The notes beneath the pieces are model-generated. The model saw only the letters and a program-made list of their open reading frames with translations, had not been told where the DNA came from and did not search any database. A stretch of DNA of 10,182 nucleotides from the NCBI GenBank assembly GCA_030039005.1, contig JASHQT010000600.1, forward strand, positions 1-10,182. The letters run 5' to 3'. The position numbers and the translations under genes were made by a program. Below, in pieces: positions 1 to 5,429 of the stretch; position 1 is the stretch's first letter; each line of letters opens with the position of its first letter. Origin of the DNA: Bryobacteraceae bacterium. Its GTDB lineage: Bacteria; Acidobacteriota; Terriglobia; Bryobacterales; Bryobacteraceae.

Positions 1-9
1 AGACCTCGA

Positions 10-426
10 ATGAGTTTTACAGTATTCCTCGGAAACTTGCCCGTCTGGGTTACCAAGGACGACATCAAGTCCTGGCTTAACGCAGAAAACCTCGTATACG
101 ACGATGTGAAGGTGATCCGCAACCCAGAGACTCAGGAGTCCAAGGGATTCGCCTTCATCGATACACCCAACTCGGAAGAAATGAATTCGATCATCCGGCG
201 CTTTGATCGAGCGCCTCTGGAAGATCGGTTGCTGCGGGCCAACCAGGCGCAGCCCCCACGGTCCAAGGGTCCTGGGGCGCCTGCCGGTCCGGCGGGACAA
301 ACGAATCGCAACGCCGCAGCGCCACCGCGCCGCGAGCGCGGCGGCAAGAAGCACAAGCGCGCGCAACAGAGTGGACCACAAGGCACACCTAGCGCGTTCG
401 CCGAAGAACTCGCAAAAGCGCTCTGA
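10..426 (+). CDS. Small RNA-binding protein with one RRM domain
   Basis: This is a 138-residue protein with a single N-terminal RNA recognition motif (about residues 3-80) and a basic, Pro/Gly/Arg/Lys-rich tail (about 82-120). The RNP2 strand VFLGNL is at residues 5-10 and the RNP1 strand KGFAFIDT at 45-52, with aromatic residues at F6, F47 and F49 in the usual RNA-contact positions. Stand-alone RRM proteins of this size occur in cyanobacteria and several other phyla. They are generally taken to bind single-stranded RNA and act as chaperones or post-transcriptional regulators, but the target here cannot be read from sequence. The ATG lies nine bases from the window edge, so its promoter and ribosome-binding site are not visible. 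The tail (PPRRERGGKKHKR and similar) is probably disordered and may add non-specific RNA affinity. A terminator-like hairpin follows the stop directly, so the gene is probably transcribed separately from what follows. Confidence 0.9.
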   Translation: MSFTVFLGNLPVWVTKDDIKSWLNAENLVYDDVKVIRNPETQESKGFAFIDTPNSEEMNSIIRRFDRAPLEDRLLRANQAQPPRSKGPGAPAGPAGQTNRNAAAPPRRERGGKKHKRAQQSGPQGTPSAFAEELAKAL

Positions 427-456
427 GGCTCACGCGGGTTAAATCTCGCGCGAGCC
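427..456 (+). terminator. Terminator-like hairpin after the RRM gene
   Basis: The hairpin begins at the base after the TGA stop. The left arm 427-438 (GGCTCACGCGGG) pairs with 445-456 (CTCGCGCGAGCC) around the six-base loop TTAAAT. This gives 12 positions with one A-C mismatch and one G-T wobble. The downstream bases are pyrimidine-rich (CTTCCCCTCGTTGTATTTT) but do not form a clean T run, so this may be an imperfect intrinsic terminator or an RNA-stabilising 3' end. Confidence 0.55.
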
Positions 457-524
457 CTTCCCCTCGTTGTATTTTACGTTCCTGTAACCTCCCCGGTCAT
501 ATCCTGCATCATCCCTGTTATCAG

Positions 525-533
525 TGCTATACT
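525..533 (+). promoter_or_regulatory. Possible extended -10 promoter for the yacL-like/ispDF/P450 unit
   Basis: TGCTATACT at 525-533 combines a TGN extension with a near-consensus -10 hexamer (TATACT, 528-533). It would place transcription start near 540, about 60 bases before the GTG start at 603. The region 17 bases upstream (TGCATC, 505-510) is a poor -35 match, which is tolerated in extended -10 promoters. It is the only good promoter-like sequence in the 427-602 spacer. Confidence 0.4.
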
Positions 534-537
534 CAAG

Positions 538-563
538 GGCACCTGTCTTAGCGCAGGGGTGCC
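538..563 (+). other. 5'-leader hairpin upstream of the PIN-TRAM gene
   Basis: GGCACC (538-543) is the exact reverse complement of GGTGCC (558-563). TG/CA just inside can add two more pairs if GG (556-557) bulges out. The hairpin would sit at the very 5' end of a transcript started from the nearby extended -10 box. No T run follows, so it is unlikely to be a terminator; it could stabilise the mRNA or bind a regulator. Confidence 0.3.
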
Positions 564-591
564 GCGCTTAGATCCACAGTCGGCGTGCGCC

Positions 592-597
592 GGAGGT
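592..597 (+). promoter_or_regulatory. Shine-Dalgarno site that sets the start of the PIN-TRAM gene
   Basis: GGAGGT at 592-597 lies five bases before a GTG at 603-605. An in-frame GTG at 585 lies upstream of this site and would place it inside the coding region, so 603 is preferred as the start. Confidence 0.65.
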
Positions 598-602
598 GGT
601 TC

Positions 603-1730
603 GTGAATAATCTGCTTATCGTCCGAATCCTATTCGTGGCGTCGCTTTCGGCCGCCGCGGGTTTCTTTCATCCTTTCAATCTGCCTACATCCTACAGCGC
701 GGCTTGTGGCGCGCTCATTGCGGCAGTTATCGTTCTGTTCGAAATCCAGGTTCGCAAGACCACGCTCAAGCGGCTGTTTGGCGCGGCTTTTGGCTCCCTG
801 CTGGGGATTCTTGGGGCGTATCTGATCGCGCTGGTCCTGGGGCACGCGTTTCCCGATGGCTCCGCGACGGTATCGTTTCTCGAGATCCTGCTGTTGCTAT
901 GGATGGGCTACGTCGGTTTGATGGTGGGCGCAACCAAGGGCGACATGCTGAACCTGGGAGCTCTGGGCGGTCTGTTCGGCGGCGAACAAACGTCGAGCCA
1001 GTCCTTCAAGATTCTGGATACCAGCGTGATTATCGACGGCCGCATCGCCGACGTGGTGGAGACCGGGTTCCTGGACGGCACGCTGGTGATCCCGCAATTC
1101 GTTCTGCGCGAGCTCCAGTTGGTGGCCGACTCGGCCGATTCGCTGAAGCGCAATCGCGGGCGCCGGGGCCTGGACGTACTACAACGCATCCAGAAGATGA
1201 CGCAATTGCACGTGCAGATTCTCGAGGATGACTTCCCCAACGTGCCGGAAGTGGATATGAAGCTCATCGAGCTGGCCAAGGTTTACAACTGCAAGATCGT
1301 CACCAACGATTTCAATCTCAACAAGGTGGCGCAACTGCACGGCGTGGAGGTTCTGAACATCAATGAGCTGGCCAACGCGCTGAAACCCGTCGTACTCCCC
1401 GGTGAGACTATGCGCGTCTTTATTTTGAAAGAGGGTAAGGAGTACAACCAGGGCGTCGCGTACCTGGACGACGGCACGATGGTGGTGGTGGACAACGCCA
1501 AGAAGATGATTTCTCGTACCATCGATATTTCGGTGACCAGCGTGTTGCAGACCACCGCCGGGAAAATGATCTTTGGCCGTTTTGACGAGCGCGTGCATGC
1601 GGTCCATGACCGGGCGCAGCCGCACGCGGAACGCTCGCCAGGCGGATCGCGGGAGCACGCATCGCCATCGCCGCCTCACGGCACGCAAGCGGCGGAAGCC
1701 CGCGGTTCGGGTGTGGGCGCGGGCAGCTAG
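603..1730 (+). CDS. Membrane-anchored PIN-TRAM domain protein (YacL-like putative RNase)
   Basis: This 375-residue protein has the architecture of Bacillus YacL (about 366 residues). Hydrophobic segments lie at about residues 3-22, 30-48, 60-82 and 92-112. A PIN nuclease domain (about 135-262) and a TRAM RNA-binding domain (about 265-328) follow. The acidic residues expected of a PIN metal site are visible: D139 (ILDTS), E170 (LRE), D218 and D236 (TNDFN). The TRAM part ends in the typical SVLQTTAGKMIFGRFDE. PIN domains are usually metal-dependent ribonucleases, but a substrate for this family is not settled. The GTG start at 603 follows a good ribosome-binding site; a GTG at 585 would add six residues. 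After residue 330 there is a tail of about 45 residues rich in His, Arg, Ser, Pro and Gly with no recognised domain. The gene precedes ispD by ten bases, a pairing also known from Firmicutes (yacL-ispD-ispF). Confidence 0.9.
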   Translation: MNNLLIVRILFVASLSAAAGFFHPFNLPTSYSAACGALIAAVIVLFEIQVRKTTLKRLFGAAFGSLLGILGAYLIALVLGHAFPDGSATVSFLEILLLLWMGYVGLMVGATKGDMLNLGALGGLFGGEQTSSQSFKILDTSVIIDGRIADVVETGFLDGTLVIPQFVLRELQLVADSADSLKRNRGRRGLDVLQRIQKMTQLHVQILEDDFPNVPEVDMKLIELAKVYNCKIVTNDFNLNKVAQLHGVEVLNINELANALKPVVLPGETMRVFILKEGKEYNQGVAYLDDGTMVVVDNAKKMISRTIDISVTSVLQTTAGKMIFGRFDERVHAVHDRAQPHAERSPGGSREHASPSPPHGTQAAEARGSGVGAGS

Positions 1731-1740
1731 AGCACTCGCC

Positions 1741-2466
1741 ATGCAAGTCACCGTCATTCTTCCGGCCGCGGGGCTGGGAACACGCATGGGACGCGCGGTC
1801 CCGGAAAAAGCGGGCACCAGCCGGAAGCAGTTCATGCTGCTAGAGGGCTCGCCGATCCTGCTGCACACGATTCGCAAGTTCGCCTCGACGCCCGCAGTGT
1901 CCGAGATTGTGGTGGCGCTGCGGCACGAGGACATCGAATGGGTCCGCGAGCTGTTGCGCGAGGAGAAATTCGGCAAACCGGTGCGCTTGGTGGAAGGCGG
2001 CGACAGCCGCCAGGAATCGGTGGAGAACGCGCTCGAGACGCTGGATAATTCCACGGAACTGGTGGCCGTGCACGACGCCGTGCGTCCGTTCATCGAATCC
2101 AGCGTTCTGGAGAAGGTGTTCGCGGAAGCCGAAGAAACGGGCGCGGCCATCGTCGGCATCGTGCCGGTGGATACTGTGAAGCAGGTGCATCGCAACAAGA
2201 TCCGCCAGACCATCCCGCGCGAGCGCTTGATTTTGGCGCAGACTCCGCAGGTGTTCCGCTTCGATTTGCTGAAAGCGGCGTTCGCGAAAGCGCGCGAAGA
2301 CGGATTTGCGGGCACCGATGAATCGAGCCTGGTGGAGCGGCTGGATCAGGTGGAAGTGAGCGTGGTGGCGGGAAGCGACCGGAATATCAAGATCACCAAA
2401 CCTTCCGACATGGATCTGGCGCGTTTGTTCTTGGCCGAAGAGTTAACCGCACGAGTTGGCTCTTGA
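1741..2466 (+). CDS. ispD: 2-C-methyl-D-erythritol 4-phosphate cytidylyltransferase
   Basis: IspD joins CTP and 2-C-methyl-D-erythritol 4-phosphate to give CDP-ME plus pyrophosphate, the third step of the cytoplasmic MEP route to isoprenoids. The 241-residue protein shows the nucleotide-binding loop PAAGLGTRMG (8-17) with R15, KQF with K29, GGDSRQESV (86-94), HDAVRP with D112 and R115, AQTPQVF (166-172), and NIKIT with K217. These correspond to the catalytic R20, K27, D106, R109 and K213 of the E. coli enzyme. The spacing between R15 and K29 is about seven residues longer than in E. coli. The ATG at 1741 starts the protein directly at its first beta strand. The frame stays open upstream to 1573, but that stretch is Arg/Ala-rich and overlaps the preceding gene, so it was excluded. 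The stop overlaps the ispF start, and no strong ribosome-binding site is seen. Confidence 0.96.
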   Translation: MQVTVILPAAGLGTRMGRAVPEKAGTSRKQFMLLEGSPILLHTIRKFASTPAVSEIVVALRHEDIEWVRELLREEKFGKPVRLVEGGDSRQESVENALETLDNSTELVAVHDAVRPFIESSVLEKVFAEAEETGAAIVGIVPVDTVKQVHRNKIRQTIPRERLILAQTPQVFRFDLLKAAFAKAREDGFAGTDESSLVERLDQVEVSVVAGSDRNIKITKPSDMDLARLFLAEELTARVGS

Positions 2467-2945
2467 CCGACGTCCGGGTCGGGCAGGGGTGGGACGTGCA
2501 TCGAATGGTGCGGGGACGGCCGATGATTTTGGGCGGCGTGACGATTCCCTCCGAGTTCGGTCTGGAGGGCCATTCCGACGCCGATATTCTTTCGCACGCG
2601 ATCACGGATGCGTTATTGGGAGCGCTCGCGCTAGGTGATATCGGAATGCACTTTCCGGACACGGATCCGCGCTGGAAGGATGGAAACAGCCTGATGTTTT
2701 TGCGGCACGCGCGGGAACTGGCGATGGCGAGAGGCTACGAGATCGCGAATGTCGATTCCACGGTGATTCTGGAGCGGCCCAAGCTGAAGGATCACCGCAC
2801 GGCCATCCGCGAAAAGCTGGCTGAAACGCTCGGGCTGGAGGCCGGGCGCGTTTCGGTGAAATTCAAAACCGCCGAGCGTGTGGGGCCAGTGGGCGATGGA
2901 CTTTCGGCCGAAGCCCAGGCTGTGGTGCTGTTATGGCGGCCGTAA
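2463..2945 (+). CDS. ispF: 2-C-methyl-D-erythritol 2,4-cyclodiphosphate synthase
   Basis: IspF cyclises CDP-ME 2-phosphate to 2-C-methyl-D-erythritol 2,4-cyclodiphosphate with release of CMP, two steps after IspD. The 160-residue length is normal for this trimeric enzyme. Zinc ligands D11, H13 (GWDVH) and H45 (DILSH) are present, as are GHSDAD (36-41), DIGMHFPDTD (59-68) and KTAERVG with E138. The start is a TTG whose last two bases belong to the ispD TGA stop (TTGA, four-base overlap). No other in-frame start lies close enough to the conserved N-terminus, which suggests translation by re-initiation after ispD. The final 13 bases overlap the start of the P450 gene. The segment VGPVGDGLSAEAQ replaces the more common LGFTGRGEGIACEA type, but the fold residues are kept. 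Confidence 0.96.
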   Translation: MTDVRVGQGWDVHRMVRGRPMILGGVTIPSEFGLEGHSDADILSHAITDALLGALALGDIGMHFPDTDPRWKDGNSLMFLRHARELAMARGYEIANVDSTVILERPKLKDHRTAIREKLAETLGLEAGRVSVKFKTAERVGPVGDGLSAEAQAVVLLWRP

Positions 2946-4321
2946 TATCGCACCCTCCGGGTCCGAAGAATCCCCCGATCGTCGGGAACTTGATCCCGTT
3001 TCGCGCGAACCCGCTGGTATATTTGACGAACGCGGCGCGCCGGTACGGCGACATCGCCTACTTCCGGGTGATGCAGCAGCACATGTACGTGCTCAGCCAT
3101 CCCGACTTCGTGCGCGACGTCCTGGTGACGAATCAGAACAATTTCGTCAAGAGCCGGGCGCTGGAGCGCGCCAAAGTTCTGCTGGGTGAGGGTCTGCTCA
3201 CCAGCGAAGGCAAGCATCATCTGCGCCAGCGGCGGCTGGTGCAGCCGGCGTTTCATCGCGAGCGGCTGGCGGGATACGCCGCAGCCATGACCGAACGCGC
3301 GGTGCGCTGGAGGGAGCATCTCCGGCCGGGGCACATGGATATCGCCCGCGAAATGCCGCAACTGACGCTCACCATCGTGGCGAAAACGCTGTTCAGCGCG
3401 GATGTCGCCTCCGACGCACCGGAGATCGGCGTTGCGATGACCAGCGTTCTCGAAATGTTCGATCTTCTTCTGCTGCCGTTTTCCGATTTCCTGCACAAGC
3501 TGCCGCTCGCGTCGGTGCGGCGTTTCGACAAAGCGCGCGCCCGGCTGGACGCGATGATTTACGGGTTGATCGAAGCGCGGCGCAAGAGCGGAATCGATAC
3601 CGGGGATCTGCTGTCGATGCTGCTGCTGGCGCAGGATGAAGCGCCGGACGGCACCGAAGACGGGACCGGAATGACGGATCAGCAGGTCCGTGACGAAGCG
3701 ATCACGTTATTCATCGCCGGGCACGAGACGACGGCGAACGCGCTCATCTGGACCTGGTATCTGCTCGCGCAGCATCCCGAGGTGGAGCAGCGGCTGCATA
3801 AAGAGATCGATGAGGTCCTGGGCGACCGGCCGCCCGAGTTTGCCGATGTTGCCCAGTTGCGTTACGCGGAGATGATTCTGGCGGAGGCTTTGCGCTTGTA
3901 TCCCCCGGCTTGGGCGATCGGGCGCAGGGCTCTCGGAGCATTTACGGCGGGAGGTTTCGAAATTCCCGCAGGTTCGATCTGCATCCTGAGCCCGTACATC
4001 ATCCAGCGGGATCCGCGGTGGTTTCCGCATGCGGACGAGTTCGATCCGGAGCGCTGGCGCGGAGAGGCGCGCGAGGCGCGGCCCAAATTTTCCTACTTTC
4101 CATTCGGCGGCGGAACGCGCGTTTGCATCGGCGAACGCTTCGCCTGGATGGAGGGCGTGATCCTGATGACGGCGATCGCGCAGAAGTGGCGGTTTCGCGT
4201 GGAGCCGGGCCAGCGCGTGGACCCGCTGCCGCTGGTGACGTTGCGGGTGAGGAACGGATTGCGGGTGATTGCGGAACCGCGCACTCAGACTTTCAGAAGC
4301 TCACGCCGAGTAGGAACGTAA
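2933..4321 (+). CDS. Soluble cytochrome P450 monooxygenase
   Basis: This 462-residue haem-thiolate oxygenase has all the hallmark motifs. They are a proline-rich N-terminus (PPGPKNPPIVGN), the I-helix oxygen-activation motif AGHETT (262-267), the K-helix ExxR (E318-R321), and the haem loop FPFGGGTRVCIGE with the iron ligand C398. There is no N-terminal membrane anchor, no fused reductase and no ferredoxin gene next to it, so electrons must come from elsewhere. The substrate is not evident; fatty acids or terpenoids are possible. The ATG at 2933 lies inside the end of ispF (13-base overlap) with only a weak ribosome-binding site, pointing to translational coupling with the isoprenoid genes. 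The canonical P450 end is near EPR (448-450). The last 12 residues are encoded opposite the 3' end of the convergent gene and are probably a non-essential tail. Confidence 0.95.
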   Translation: MAAVISHPPGPKNPPIVGNLIPFRANPLVYLTNAARRYGDIAYFRVMQQHMYVLSHPDFVRDVLVTNQNNFVKSRALERAKVLLGEGLLTSEGKHHLRQRRLVQPAFHRERLAGYAAAMTERAVRWREHLRPGHMDIAREMPQLTLTIVAKTLFSADVASDAPEIGVAMTSVLEMFDLLLLPFSDFLHKLPLASVRRFDKARARLDAMIYGLIEARRKSGIDTGDLLSMLLLAQDEAPDGTEDGTGMTDQQVRDEAITLFIAGHETTANALIWTWYLLAQHPEVEQRLHKEIDEVLGDRPPEFADVAQLRYAEMILAEALRLYPPAWAIGRRALGAFTAGGFEIPAGSICILSPYIIQRDPRWFPHADEFDPERWRGEAREARPKFSYFPFGGGTRVCIGERFAWMEGVILMTAIAQKWRFRVEPGQRVDPLPLVTLRVRNGLRVIAEPRTQTFRSSRRVGT

Positions 4322-5429
4322 CGCCCGCGGTTTGTCCATCCATGGGAAGATTGAGGCGTGCGTCGAGCTGGATGGGGCCGAGCTTGATGTCGACGCCGAT
4401 CGCCAGATCGACCGTGGCTCCCGTGTCGCTGAACGTCCACTGCACTTGACCCGTCTTAAAGGCGAGCGTTCCGCTGAACGCAGCCGTTCGCGTGATCTGA
4501 TTCCCCGCGCCGCCGAAAGTTTGGGTGAACGTAAACCCGATCTGCAAGCTGGTTTTCCCGAGCATGCCCTGGCACTGGCCGCCGATGGTGAACGTCGACG
4601 CGCTCGCGCTTCCATCCGGTTTCACCAACGAGAGATCCAGATCGCCGTGGAGGTTGGGCTGCGTCAAAGTCGCGCTGAAGGAGAGGGTGGTGGAGGAGAC
4701 CAGCTCCTCTCGAGAGCTCGATGTTTGAGGCTGGACCACGTAAGTGATCTCGAACGCTGGCCCGATCATCAGCGTGCCCTGAAAATCGATGCTGAGCGTC
4801 TTGTTGTCCTTCGCGTAGGTGTAGGTGAGTTGATTGGAACTGCGATTCACGGCGACCGCTTTTGGCAGTTCGAAGATCTTTTCGCCGGTTGGCGTCTGGT
4901 AATGAAAATCGAGCAGCGGCGTGCCGGATGCATCCACTTTGCTCGACCAATAACCCACGAAGCCGAGGACATAGGTTTCGAGCACATTGGCTTTGTTCGC
5001 GAAGTGGAAAATGAACCGGCCGATCGGATCGCTGACGAAGCCCTCGATCGTGGACGCGAGGCCGTTGATGGTCAACGTGAGGTCGTGATCCGGGCTCATG
5101 CTCCAATCGCCATAGAGCGCGAAGCTGAACGCTGCTGTGCGGTCGGGCTGGACGATGAGCGCGGTGTCGCGAGTGGTGTAGGAGTTGTAGTGACCGGAGG
5201 CGGAGAAATTGAAGAGCTCGGAGCTCCCGGAGCGAAGCGTGAGCTGGTTTTGAGCGTTGAAGAGCCAGTCCACGTCGAATGCGATGCTGGCGGCGCCAGA
5301 AAACGTAGCGACGATTTGATTCGTTGCGTTCGTGGTCCAGGATCCCGACAGATCGCCCGCGGCCGAGACGTTTCCGGCGAGGTCGAAATTGTACGTGCCG
5401 CCGTTATTGCTGAGTTGGAAATTCAACAT
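4293..5429 (-). CDS. Beta-rich protein of unknown function, coupled to an Omp85-type gene
   Basis: I do not recognise this 378-residue protein. Its sequence alternates polar and hydrophobic residues over most of its length (for example LHGDLDLSLV, TLAFKTGQVQWTF, VDLAIGVDIKLG). It is rich in Ser, Thr, Asn and Gly and short of charged helical stretches, so an all-beta fold is likely. It ends in GVTFLLGVSF, and a terminal Phe preceded by alternating hydrophobics resembles the end of an outer-membrane barrel. However, no N-terminal signal peptide is visible (MLNFQLSNNGG), so export is unproven. GGAAAGG at 5439-5445 lies nine bases before the ATG. The start overlaps the 3' end of the upstream Omp85-type gene by 26 bases in another frame, so the two are probably made together. 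The 3' end overlaps the convergent P450 by 29 bases. Alternatives are a cytoplasmic lipocalin-like or beta-sandwich protein. Confidence 0.75.
   Translation of the reverse strand: MLNFQLSNNGGTYNFDLAGNVSAAGDLSGSWTTNATNQIVATFSGAASIAFDVDWLFNAQNQLTLRSGSSELFNFSASGHYNSYTTRDTALIVQPDRTAAFSFALYGDWSMSPDHDLTLTINGLASTIEGFVSDPIGRFIFHFANKANVLETYVLGFVGYWSSKVDASGTPLLDFHYQTPTGEKIFELPKAVAVNRSSNQLTYTYAKDNKTLSIDFQGTLMIGPAFEITYVVQPQTSSSREELVSSTTLSFSATLTQPNLHGDLDLSLVKPDGSASASTFTIGGQCQGMLGKTSLQIGFTFTQTFGGAGNQITRTAAFSGTLAFKTGQVQWTFSDTGATVDLAIGVDIKLGPIQLDARLNLPMDGQTAGVTFLLGVSF

Noticed and set aside
1573..1740. Upstream extension of the ispD frame
   Set aside because: The extra 56 codons give an Arg-rich sequence lying wholly inside or between genes, whereas IspD proteins begin right at the VTVILPAAG strand.
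1179..2315. Leftward open frame of 378 codons
   Set aside because: It is antisense to the PIN-TRAM gene and ispD, both confidently identified, and its Arg/Ser/Thr-rich translation is typical of a shadow frame.
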